DNA from: Sipunculus nudus
Lineage: Eukaryota > Annelida > Sipuncula > Golfingiida > Sipunculidae
DNA length: 64,000 bases
Direction: 5' to 3'
Assembly (NCBI GenBank): GCA_026874595.1
Contig: CM049315.1
Location: 63,359,389-63,423,388 of the forward strand
Shown here: piece after piece, positions 14,001 through 26,753 of the stretch
Numbering within the stretch: position 1 is the first letter of the stretch
How the letters are laid out: each line of letters starts with the position of its first letter
The notes under the pieces: model-generated
What the model was told of the DNA's origin: nothing
The model's database searches: none
What the model saw: only the letters and a program-made list of their open reading frames with translations
Program-made: the position numbers and the translations under genes

Positions 14001-16932
14001 TGCGTAATACAAAATCGTGTTTTGTGCAAAGATGACCGACTTAAACTGCAAAAGAAGCGTTTAAGAAGCTTTAACAGGCCATTAAGAATCAGTTAGGAAC
14101 GTCGTTTTTGCTGAAATCAGCTCGGTTTTTTTTGCGTAATATAAGATCGTGTGTTGTGCAAAGATGATCGATTTAAACTGCAAAAGAAGCGTTTGAGAAA
14201 CTTCATTAGGCCATTTAGAACCAGTTACAAATGTCGTTTTTTGGCCGAAATCAGCTCGGTTTTTGCGTAATATAGGTTCCTGTTTTGTGCAAAATGGCCG
14301 ATTTAAACTGCGAAAGAAGCGTTTTAGAAGCTTCATTTGTCCATTTACAACCAGTTACAAAAGTCGTTTTTGCCGAAATCAGCGCGATTTTCGCGTTATA
14401 CAAGATCGTACGTTGTGAATAAATGGCCGATTTGAACTGCGAAAGAAGCGTTTTAATAGCTTCATCAGGCCATTTAGAACAAGTTACGAACGTCGTTTTT
14501 CCCGAAATCAGCTCGGTGTTCGCTTTATACAAGATCGTGTCTTGTGCAATGATCACCGATTTAAACTGCGAAAGAAGCCTTTTAGAAGCTTCATCAGGCC
14601 ATTAAGAACCAGTTAGAAACGTCGTTTTTGCTGAAATCAGCTCGATTTTTTTGCGTAATGCAAGATCGTGTTTGTGCAAATATTGCAGATTTAAATTGCA
14701 AAAGAATCAATTCAGGAGCTTTATTAGGCCATTTAGAACCAGATACCAACGTCTTTTTCGCCGTAATCAGCTCGGTTTTGCGTAATACAAGATCGTGTTG
14801 TGCAAAATAGAAGATTAAAATTGCAAAAGAAGCAATTCAGAAGCTCCATTAGGCCATTTAGAACCGGGTACAAACATCGATCTCGCCGAAATCAGCTGGG
14901 TTTTTGCCTAATTCATGATCGTGTGTTGTGCAAAAATTGCAGATTTAAATTGCAAAAGAAGCAATTCAGAAGCTTCATTAGGCCGTTTAGAACCAGATAC
15001 AAACATCTTTTACGCCGAAATCAGCTCGGTTTTTGCGTAATACAAGATCGTGTTTTGTGCAAAGATGACCGATTTAAACTGCAAAAGAAGCGTTTAAGAA
15101 GCTTTATCAGGCCATTAAGAATCAGTTAGGAACGTCGTTTTTGCTGAAATCAACTCGGTTTTTTTTTGCGTAATATAAGATCGTGTGTTGTGCAAAGATG
15201 ATGATTTAAACTGCAAAAGAAGCGTTTGAGAAACTTTATTAGGCCATTTAGAACCAGTTACAAATGTCGTTTTTTTTGCCGAAATCAGCTCGGTTTTTGC
15301 GTAATATAGGATCCTGTTTTGCGCAAAATGGCCGATTTAAACTGCGATAGAAGAGTTTTTATAGCTTCATTAGGCCATTTAGAAATTGGTAAAAACATCG
15401 CTCTTGCGGAAATAAAATCGGTTTTTGCGTAATACAACATCGTGTTGTGCAAAATAGAAGATTAAAATTGCAAAAGAAGCAATTCAGAAGCTCCATTAGG
15501 CCATTTAGAACCGGGTACAAATATCGATCTCGCCGAAATCAGCTAGGATTTTGGCTATTTCAGGAACGTGTGTTGTGCAAAAATTACAGATTTCAATTGC
15601 AAAAGAAGCAATTCAGAAGCTTCATTAGGCCGTTTAGAATCAGATACAAAAGTCTTTTACGACGAAATCACCTCGGTTTTTCGTAATACAAGATCGTGAT
15701 TTGTGCAGAAACGGCTGATATAAACTGCGATAGAAGCGTTTAAATAGCTTCATTAGGCCATTTAGAAATTGTTAAAAACGTCGCTTTTGCTGAAATCAGA
15801 TCGGTTTGCGCGTAGTACAAGATCGTGTTGTGCAAAATAGAAGATTAAAATTGCAAAAGAAGCAATTCAGAAGCTCCATTAGGCCATTTAGAACCGGGTA
15901 CAAACATCGATCTCGCCGAAATCAGCTAGGTTTTTGCCTAATTCATGATCGTGTGTTGTGCAAAAATTGCAGATTTAAATTGCAAAAGAAGCAATTCAGA
16001 AGCTTCATTAGGCCGTTCAGAACCAGATACAAACATTTTTTACGCCGAAATCAGCTCGGTTTTTGCGTAATACAAGATCGTGTTTATAAAGATGACCGAT
16101 TTAAACTGCAAAAGAAGCGTTTAAGAAGCTTCATCAGGCCATTAAGAATCAGTTAGAAACTTCGTTTTTGCTAAAATCAGCTCGGTTTTTTTTGCGTAAT
16201 ATAAGATCGTGTGTTTTGCAAAGATGATGATTTAAACTGCAAAAGAAGCGTTTGAGAAACTTCATTAGGCCATTTAGAACCAGTTACAAATGTCGTTTTT
16301 TGCCGAAATCAGCTCGGTTTTTGCGTAATATAGGATCCTGTCTGTGCAAAATCGCCGATTTAAACTGCGAAAGAAGCGTTTTAGAAGCTTCCTTTGTCCA
16401 TTTACAAACAGTTACAAAAGTCGTTTTTGCCGAAATCAGCGCGATTTTCGCGTTATACAAGATCGTACATTGTGAATAAATGGCCGATTTGAACTGCGAA
16501 AGAAGCGTTTTAATAGCTTCATCAGGCCATTTAGAACAAGTTACGAACGTCGTTTTTCCTGAAATCAGCTCGGTGTTCGCTTTATACAAGATCGTGTCTT
16601 GTGCAATGATCACCGATTTAAACTGCGAAAGAAGCCTTTTAGAAGCTTCCTCAGGCCATTAAGAACCAGTTAGAAACGTCGTTTTTGCTGAAATCAGCTC
16701 GATTTTTTTGCGTAATGCAAGATCGTGTTTGTGCAAATATTGCAGATTTAAATTGCAAAAGAATCAATTCAGGAGCTTTATTAGGCCATTTAGAACCAGA
16801 TACCAACGTCTTTTTCGCCGAAATCAGCTCGGTTTTTGCGTAATACAAGACCGTGTTTTGTGCAAAGATGACCGATTTCAACTGCCAAGGAAGCGTTTTA
16901 GAAGCTTCATCAGGCCATTAAGAACCAGTTAG
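8042..16932 (+). repeat. 8.9-kb higher-order repeat, unit 1
   Basis: About 70 monomers, repeated immediately downstream at an offset of 8,891-8,892 bp. The differences I see across the unit are one inserted G near 8197 (AGCTCTTT against AGCTCGTTT), G/T near 12291 (CTTGATC against CTTTATC) and G/C near 13967 (GATAGAAAC against GATACAAAC). The left edge is blurred because the sequence before 8042 is also satellite with similar variants. The edge is set by projecting back from the clear right boundary near 25824. Confidence 0.93.
11218..12241 (+). repeat. 384-bp three-monomer higher-order tract
   Basis: Type-A monomer starts (GTGCAAAATAGAAG) fall at 11218, 11602 and 11986, a spacing of 384 bp. 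That is 126 + 129 + 129. The order is A, then a B-like monomer, then a C-like monomer with CAGAAACGACTAATATAAAC. The third round follows A and B but then switches to a type-D monomer. The same tract is present in the duplicate at 20110-21133. Confidence 0.85.
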
Positions 16933-19900
16933 CAACGTCGTTTTTGCTGAAATCAGCTCGATTTTTTGCGTAATACAAAATCGTGTGTTGTGCAAAGATG
17001 ACCGATTTAAACTGCTTAAGAAGCGTTTAAGAAGCTTCATCAGGCCATTGAGAACCAGTTAGAAACGTCTTTTACGCCGAAATCAGCTCGTTTTTTTCGT
17101 AATACAAGATCGTGATTTGTGCAGAAACGGCTGATTTAAACTGCGATAGAAGCGTTTTAATAGCTTCATTAGGCCATTTAGAAATTGGTAAAATCGTCGC
17201 TCTTGCTGAAATCAGATCGGTTTTTGCGTAATACAAGATCGTGTTTTGTGCAAAGATGACCGATTTAAACTGCTAAAGAAGCGTTTTAGAAGCTTCATCA
17301 GGCCACTAAGAACCAGTTAGAAACGTCTTTTACGCCGAAGTCAGCTCGTTTTTTTCGTAATACAAGATCGTGATTTGTGCAGAAACGGCTGATTTAAACT
17401 GCAATAGAAGCGTTTTAATAGCTTCATTAGGCCATTTAGAAATTGGTAAAAACGTCGCTCTTGCTGAAATCAGATCGGTTTTCGCGTAATACAACATCGT
17501 GTTGTGCAAAATAGAAGATTAAAATTGCAAAAGAAGCAATTCAGAAGCTCCATTAGGCCATTTAGAACCGGGTACAAACATCGATCTCGCCGAAATCAGA
17601 TAGGTTTTTGGCTATTTCAGGAACGTGTGTTGTGCAAAAATTACAGATTTCAATTGCAAAAGAAGCAAATCAGAAGCTTCATTAGGCCGTTTAGAATCAG
17701 ATACAAACGTCTTTTACGACGAAATCAGCTCGGTTTTTTCGTAATACAAGATCGTGATTTGTGCAGAAACGGCTGATATAAACTGCGATAGAAGCGTTTA
17801 AATAGCTTCATTAGGCCATTTAGAAATTGTTAAAAACGTCGCTTTTGCTGAAATCAGATCGGTTTGCGCGTAGTACAAGATCGTGTTGTGCAAAATAGAA
17901 GATTAAAATTGCAAAAGAAGCAATTCAGAAGCTCCATTAGGCCATTTAGAACCTGGTACAAACTTCGATCTCGTCTAAATCAGATGGGTTTTTTGCCTAA
18001 TTCATGATCGTGTGTTGTGCAAAAATTGCAGATTTAAATTGCAAAAGAAGCAATTCCGAAGCTTCATTAGGCCGTTTAGAACCAGATACAAACATCTTTT
18101 ACGCCGAAATCAGCTCGGTTTTTGCGTAATACAAGATCGTGTTTTGTGCAAAGATGACCGATTTAAACTGCAAAAGAAGCGTTTAAGAAGCTTTATCAGG
18201 CCATTAAGAATCAGTTAGGAACGTCGTTTTTGCTGAAATCAGCTCGGTTTTTTTTGCGTAATATAAGATCGTGTGTTGTGCAAAGATGATGATTTAAACT
18301 GCAAAAGAAGCGTTTGAGAAACTTCATTAGGCCATTTAGAACCAGTTACAAATGTCGTTTTTTTGCCGAAATCAGATCGGTTTTTGCGTAATATAGGATC
18401 CTGTTTTGTGCAAAATGGCCAATTTAAACTGCGATAGAAGCGTTTTAATAGCTTCATTAGGCCATTTAGAAATTGGTAAAAACGTCGCTCTTGCGGAAAT
18501 CAAATCGGTTTTCGCGTAATACAACATCGTGTTGTGCAAAATAGAAGATTAAAATTGCAAAAGAAGCAATTCAGAAGCTCCATTAGGCCATTTAGAACCG
18601 GGTACAAACATCGATCTCGCCGAAATCAGCTAGGTTTTTGGCTAATTCAGGAACGTGTGTTGTGCAAAAATTACAGATTTCAATTGCAAAAGAAGCAATT
18701 CAGAAGCTTCATTAGGCCGTTTAGAATCAGATGCAAACGTCTTTTACGACGAAATCAGCTCGGTTTTTTCGTAATACAAGATCGTGATTTGTGCAGAAAC
18801 GGCTAATATAAACTGCGATAGAAGCGTTTAAATAGCTTCATTATGCCATTTAGAAATTGTTAAAAACGTCGCTTTTGCTGAAATCAGATCGGTTTTCGCT
18901 TAGTACAAGATCGTGTTGTGCAAAAGAGAAGATTAAAATTGCAAAAGAAGCAATTCAGAAGCTCCATTAGGCCATTTAGAACCGGGTACAAACATCGATC
19001 TCGCCGAAATCAGCTAGGTTTTTCCCTAATTCATGATCGTGTGTTGTGCAAAAATTGCAGATTTAAATTGCAAAAGAAGCAATTCAGAAACTTTATTAGG
19101 CCGTTTAGAATCAGATACAAACGTCTTTTACGCCGAAATCAGCTCGGTTTTTCCGTAATACAAGATCGTGTTTTGTGCAAAGATGACCGATTTAAACTGC
19201 GAAAGAAGCGTTTTTAAAGCTTCATCAGGCCATTAAGAACCAGTTAGCAACGTCGTTTTTGCTGAAATCAGTTCGGTTTTTTTTTGCGTAATTCAAAATC
19301 GTCTGTTGTGCAAAGATGACCGATTTAAACTGCTAAAGAAGCGTTTTAGAAGCTTCATCAGGCAATTAAGAAGTTAGAAACGTCGTTTTTGCTAAAATCA
19401 GCTCGATTTTTTAGCGTAATATAAGATGGTGTTTGTCCAAAGATGACCGATTTAAACTGCAAAAGAAGCAATTCAGAAGCTCCATCAGGCCATTAAGAAC
19501 CTGGTACAAACATCGATCTCGCCTAAATCAGCTGGGTTTTTTGCCTAATTCATGAATGTGTGTTGTGCAAAAATTGCAGATTTAAATTGCAAAAGAAGCA
19601 TTTCAGAAGCTTCATTAGGCCGTTTAGAACCAGATACAAACATCTTTTACGCCGAAATCAGCTCGGTTTTTGCGTAATACAAGATCCTGTTTGTGCAAAG
19701 ATGACCGATTTAAACTGCAAAAGAAGCGTTTAAGAAGCTTTTTCAGGCCATTAAGAATCAGTTAGGAACGTCGTTTTTGCTGAAATCAGCTCGGTTTTTT
19801 TTTTGCGTAATATAAGATCGTGTGTTGTGCAAAGATGATGATTTAAACTGCAAAAGAAGCGTTTGAGAAACTTCATTAGGCCATTTAGAACCAGTTACAA

Positions 19901-22900
19901 ATGTCGTTTTTTTGCCGAAATCAGCTCGGTTTTTCCGTAATATAGGATCCTGTTTTCAGCTCGTAATACAAGATCGTGATTTGTGCAGAAACGGCTGATT
20001 TAAACTGCGATAGAAGCGTTTTAATAGCTTCATTAGGCCATTTAGAAATTGGTAAAAACGTCGCTCTTGCTGAAATCAGATCGGTTTTCGCGTAGTACAA
20101 GATCGTGTTGTGCAAAATAGAAGATTAAAATTGCAAAAGAAGCAATTCAGAAGCTCCATTAGGCCATTGAGAACCGGGTACAAACATCGATCTCGCCGAA
20201 ATCAGCTAGGTTTTTGGCTAATTCAGGAACGTGTGTTGTGCAAAAATTACAGATTTCAATTGCAAAAGAAGCAATTCAGAAGCTTCATTAGGCCGTTTAG
20301 AATCAGATACAAACGTCTTTTACGACGAAATCAGCTCGGTTTTTTCGTAATACAAGATCGTGATTTGTGCAGAAACGACTAATATAAACTGCGATAGAAG
20401 CATTTAAATAGCTTCATTAGGCCATTTAGAAATTGTTAAAAACGTCGCTTTTGCTGAAATCAGATCGGTTTTCGCGTAGTACAAGATCGTGTTGTGCAAA
20501 ATAGAAGATTAAAATTGCAAAAGAAGCAATTCAGAAGCTCCATTAGGCCATTTAGAACCGGGTACAAACATCGATCTCGCCGAAATCAGCTAGGTTTTTG
20601 CCTAATTCATGATCGTGTGTTGTGCAAAAATTGCAGATTTAAATTGCAAAAGAAGCAATTCAGAAGCTTCATTAGGCCGTTTAGAACCAGATACAAACGT
20701 CTTTTACGACGAAATCAGCTCGGTTTTTTCGTAATACAAGATCGTGATTTGTGCAGAAACGACTAATATAAACTGCGATAGAAGCATTTAAATAGCTTCA
20801 TTAGGCCATTTAGAAATTGTTAAAAACGTCGCTTTTGCTGAAATCAGATCGGTTTTCGCGTAGTACAAGATCGTGTTGTGCAAAATAGAAGATTAAAATT
20901 GCAAAAGAAGCAATTCAGAAGCTCCATTAGGCCATTTAGAACCGGGTACAAACATCGATCTCGCCGAAATCAGCTAGGTTTTTGCCTAATTCATGATCGT
21001 GTGTTGTGCAAAAATTGCAGATTTAAATTGCAAAAGAAGCAATTCAGAAGCTTCATTAGGCCGTTTAGAACCAGATACAAACATCTTTTACGCCGAAATC
21101 AGCTCGGTTTTTGCGTAATACAAAATCGTGTTTTGTGCAAAGATGACCGATTTAAACTGCAAAAGAAGCGTTTAATAAGCTTTATCAGGCCATTAAGAAT
21201 CAGTTAGGAACGTCGTTTTTGCTGAAATCAGCTCGGTTTTTTTTGCGTAATATAAGATCGTGTGTTGTGCAAAGATGATCGATTTAAACTGCAAAAGAAG
21301 CGTTTGAGAAACTTCATTAGGCCATTTAGAACCAGTTACAAATGTCGTTTTTTGGCCGAAATCAGCTCGGTTTTTGCGTAATATAGGATTCTGTTTTGTG
21401 CAAAATGGCCGATTTCAACTGCGAAAGAAGCGTTTTAGAAGCTTCATTTGTCCATTTACAACCAGTTACAAAAGTCGTTTTTGCCGAAATCAGCGCGATT
21501 TTCGCGTTATACAAGATCGTACGTTGTGAATAAATGGCCGATTTGAACTGCGAAAGAAGCGTTTTAATAGCTTCATCAGGCCATTTAGAACAAGTTACGA
21601 ACGTCGTTTTTCCCGAAATCAGCTCGGTGTTCGCTTTATACAAGATCGTGTCTTTTGCAATGATCACCGATTTAAACTGCGAAAGAAGCCTTTTAGAAGC
21701 TTCATCAGGCCATTAAGAACCAGTTAGAAACGTCGTTTTAGCTGAAATCAGCTCGATTTTTTTGCGTAATGCAAGATCGTGTTTGTGCAAATATTGCAGA
21801 TTTAAATTGCAAAAGAATCAATTCAGGAGCTTTATTAGGCCATTTAGAACCAGATACCAACGTCTTTTTCGCCGCAATCAGCTCGATTTTTTGCGTAATA
21901 CAAAATCGTGTGTTGTGCAAAGATGATCGATTTAAACTGCTTAAGAAGCGTTTTAGAAGCTTCATCAGGCCATTAAGAACCAGTTAGAAACGTCTTTTTG
22001 CGTAATGCAAGATCGTGTTTGTGCAAATATTGCAGATTTAAATTGCAAAAGAATCAATTCAGGAGCTTTATTAGGCCATTTAGAACCAGATACCAACGTC
22101 GTTTTCTTCGCAATCAGCTCGGTTTTCGCGTAGTACAAGATCGTGTGTTGTGCAAAAATGGCCGTTTAAATTGCAAATGAAGCATTTTAATAGCTTCATC
22201 AGGCCATTTAAAACAAGTTACAAACGTCGTTTTTGCCGAAATCAGATCAGTTTTCGCGTAATACAACATCGTGTTGTGTAAAATAGAAGATTAAAATTGC
22301 AAAAGAAGCAATTCAGAAGCTCCATTAGGCCATTTAGAACCGGGTACAAACATCGATCTCGCCGAAATCAGCTAGGTTTTTGACTAATTCAGGAACGTGT
22401 GTTGTGCAAAAATTACAGATTTCAATTGCAAAAGAAGCAATTCAAAAGCTTCATTAGGCCGTTTAGAATCAGATACAAACGTCTTTTACAACGAAATCAG
22501 CTCGGTTTTTTCGTAATACAAGATCGTGATTTGTGCAGAAACGGCTAATATAAACTGCGATAGAAGCGTTTAAATAGCTTCATTAGGCCATTTAGAAATT
22601 GTTAAAAAGTCGCTTTTGCTGAAATCAGATCGGTTTTCGCGTTGTACAAGATCGTGTTGTGCAAAATAGAAGATTAAAGTTGCAAAAGAAGCAATTCAGA
22701 AGCTCCATTAGGCCATTTAGAACCGGGTACAAACATCGATCTCGCCGAAATCAGCTAGGTTTTTGCCTAATTCATGATCGTGTGTTGTGCAAAAATTGCA
22801 GATTTAAATTGCAAAAGAAGGAATTCAGAAGCTTCATTAGGCCGTTTAGAACCAGATACAAACATCTTTTACGCCGAAATCAGCTCGGTTTTTGCGTAAT

Positions 22901-25824
22901 ACAAAATCGTGTTTTGTGCAAAGATGACCGACTTAAACTGCAAAAGAAGCGTTTAAGAAGCTTTAACAGGCCATTAAGAATCAGTTAGGAACGTCGTTTT
23001 TGCTGAAATCAGCTCGGTTTTTTTTGCGTAATATAAGATCGTGTGTTGTGCAAAGATGATCGATTTAAACTGCAAAAGAAGCGTTTGAGAAACTTCATTA
23101 GGCCATTTAGAACCAGTTACAAATGTCGTTTTTTGGCCGAAATCAGCTCGGTTTTTGCGTAATATAGGTTCCTGTTTTGTGCAAAATGGCCGATTTAAAC
23201 TGCGAAAGAAGCGTTTTAGAAGCTTCATTTGTCCATTTACAACCAGTTACAAAAGTCGTTTTTGCCGAAATCAGCGCGATTTTCGCGTTATACAAGATCG
23301 TACGTTGTGAATAAATGGCCGATTTGAACTGCGAAAGAAGCGTTTTAATAGCTTCATCAGGCCATTTAGAACAAGTTACGAACGTCGTTTTTCCCGAAAT
23401 CAGCTCGGTGTTCGCTTTATACAAGATCGTGTCTTGTGCAATGATCACCGATTTAAACTGCGAAAGAAGCCTTTTAGAAGCTTCATCAGGCCATTAAGAA
23501 CCAGTTAGAAACGTCGTTTTTGCTGAAATCAGCTCGATTTTTTTGCGTAATGCAAGATCGTGTTTGTGCAAATATTGCAGATTTAAATTGCAAAAGAATC
23601 AATTCAGGAGCTTTATTAGGCCATTTAGAACCAGATACCAACGTCTTTTTCGCCGTAATCAGCTCGGTTTTGCGTAATACAAGATCGTGTTGTGCAAAAT
23701 AGAAGATTAAAATTGCAAAAGAAGCAATTCAGAAGCTCCATTAGGCCATTTAGAACCGGGTACAAACATCGATCTCGCCGAAATCAGCTGGGTTTTTGCC
23801 TAATTCATGATCGTGTGTTGTGCAAAAATTGCAGATTTAAATTGCAAAAGAAGCAATTCAGAAGCTTCATTAGGCCGTTTAGAACCAGATACAAACATCT
23901 TTTACGCCGAAATCAGCTCGGTTTTTGCGTAATACAAGATCGTGTTTTGTGCAAAGATGACCGATTTAAACTGCAAAAGAAGCGTTTAAGAAGCTTTATC
24001 AGGCCATTAAGAATCAGTTAGGAACGTCGTTTTTGCTGAAATCAACTCGGTTTTTTTTTGCGTAATATAAGATCGTGTGTTGTGCAAAGATGATGATTTA
24101 AACTGCAAAAGAAGCGTTTGAGAAACTTTATTAGGCCATTTAGAACCAGTTACAAATGTCGTTTTTTTTGCCGAAATCAGCTCGGTTTTTGCGTAATATA
24201 GGATCCTGTTTTGCGCAAAATGGCCGATTTAAACTGCGATAGAAGAGTTTTTATAGCTTCATTAGGCCATTTAGAAATTGGTAAAAACATCGCTCTTGCG
24301 GAAATAAAATCGGTTTTTGCGTAATACAACATCGTGTTGTGCAAAATAGAAGATTAAAATTGCAAAAGAAGCAATTCAGAAGCTCCATTAGGCCATTTAG
24401 AACCGGGTACAAATATCGATCTCGCCGAAATCAGCTAGGATTTTGGCTATTTCAGGAACGTGTGTTGTGCAAAAATTACAGATTTCAATTGCAAAAGAAG
24501 CAATTCAGAAGCTTCATTAGGCCGTTTAGAATCAGATACAAAAGTCTTTTACGACGAAATCACCTCGGTTTTTCGTAATACAAGATCGTGATTTGTGCAG
24601 AAACGGCTGATATAAACTGCGATAGAAGCGTTTAAATAGCTTCATTAGGCCATTTAGAAATTGTTAAAAACGTCGCTTTTGCTGAAATCAGATCGGTTTG
24701 CGCGTAGTACAAGATCGTGTTGTGCAAAATAGAAGATTAAAATTGCAAAAGAAGCAATTCAGAAGCTCCATTAGGCCATTTAGAACCGGGTACAAACATC
24801 GATCTCGCCGAAATCAGCTAGGTTTTTGCCTAATTCATGATCGTGTGTTGTGCAAAAATTGCAGATTTAAATTGCAAAAGAAGCAATTCAGAAGCTTCAT
24901 TAGGCCGTTCAGAACCAGATACAAACATTTTTTACGCCGAAATCAGCTCGGTTTTTGCGTAATACAAGATCGTGTTTATAAAGATGACCGATTTAAACTG
25001 CAAAAGAAGCGTTTAAGAAGCTTCATCAGGCCATTAAGAATCAGTTAGAAACTTCGTTTTTGCTAAAATCAGCTCGGTTTTTTTTGCGTAATATAAGATC
25101 GTGTGTTTTGCAAAGATGATGATTTAAACTGCAAAAGAAGCGTTTGAGAAACTTCATTAGGCCATTTAGAACCAGTTACAAATGTCGTTTTTTGCCGAAA
25201 TCAGCTCGGTTTTTGCGTAATATAGGATCCTGTCTGTGCAAAATCGCCGATTTAAACTGCGAAAGAAGCGTTTTAGAAGCTTCCTTTGTCCATTTACAAA
25301 CAGTTACAAAAGTCGTTTTTGCCGAAATCAGCGCGATTTTCGCGTTATACAAGATCGTACATTGTGAATAAATGGCCGATTTGAACTGCGAAAGAAGCGT
25401 TTTAATAGCTTCATCAGGCCATTTAGAACAAGTTACGAACGTCGTTTTTCCTGAAATCAGCTCGGTGTTCGCTTTATACAAGATCGTGTCTTGTGCAATG
25501 ATCACCGATTTAAACTGCGAAAGAAGCCTTTTAGAAGCTTCCTCAGGCCATTAAGAACCAGTTAGAAACGTCGTTTTTGCTGAAATCAGCTCGATTTTTT
25601 TGCGTAATGCAAGATCGTGTTTGTGCAAATATTGCAGATTTAAATTGCAAAAGAATCAATTCAGGAGCTTTATTAGGCCATTTAGAACCAGATACCAACG
25701 TCTTTTTCGCCGAAATCAGCTCGGTTTTTGCGTAATACAAGACCGTGTTTTGTGCAAAGATGACCGATTTCAACTGCCAAGGAAGCGTTTTAGAAGCTTC
25801 ATCAGGCCATTAAGAACCAGTTAG
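16933..25824 (+). repeat. 8.9-kb higher-order repeat, unit 2
   Basis: Nearly perfect copy of the preceding 8.9 kb. At 25824 the match stops: unit 1 continues into GCAACGTCG, while here the sequence goes to AAACGTCTTTTACG. Direct adjacency in the same orientation points to unequal exchange, or to a collapsed or duplicated assembly path. Confidence 0.93.
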
Positions 25825-26753
25825 AAACGTCTTTTACGCCGAAATCAGCTCGTTTTTTTCGTAATACAAGATCGTGATTTGTGCAGAAACGGCTGATTTA
25901 AACTGCGATAGAAGCGTTTTATTAGCTTCATTAGGCCATTTAGAAATTGGTAAAAACGTCGCTCTTGCTGAAATCAGATCGGTTTTTGGGTAATACAACA
26001 TCGTGTTGTGCAAAATAGAACATTAAAATTGCAAAAGAAGCAATTCAGAAGCTCCATTAGGCCATTTGGAATCGGGTACAAACATCGATCTCGCCGAAAT
26101 CAGAAAGGTTTTAGCCTTATTCATGATCGTGTGTTGTGCAAAAATTGCAGATTTAAATTGCAAAAGAAGCAATTCAGAAACTTTATTAGGCCGTTTAGAA
26201 CCAGATACAAACGTCTTTTACGCCGAAATCAGCTCGGTTTTTGCGTAATACAAGATCGTGTTTTGTGCAAAGATGACCGATTTAAACTGCGAAAGAAGCG
26301 TTTTAGAAGCTTCATCAGGCCATTAAGAACCAGTTAGCAACGTCGTTTTTGCTTAAATCAGTTCGGTTTTTTCTTTGCGTAATTCAAAATCGTCTGTGGT
26401 GCAAAGATGACCGATTTAAACTGCTAAAGAAGCGTTTTAGAAGCTTCATCAGGCAATTAAGAAGTTAGAAACGTCTTTTACGCCGAAATCAGCTCGGTTT
26501 TTGCGTAATACAAGATCGTGTTTTGTGCAAAGATGACCGATTTAAACTGCAAAAGAAGAGTTTAAGAAGCTTCAATAGGCCACTTAAAACCAGTTACAAA
26601 GATCTTTTTTGCCGAAATCGACTCGGTTTTTGCGTTATAATAGATCATGATCCGTGCAAAAATGGTCAGTTTAAACTGCGAAAGAAGCGTTTCAGAAACT
26701 TCATTAGGCGACTTAAAACCCGTTACAATCGTCGTTTTCGTCGCAATCAGCTC

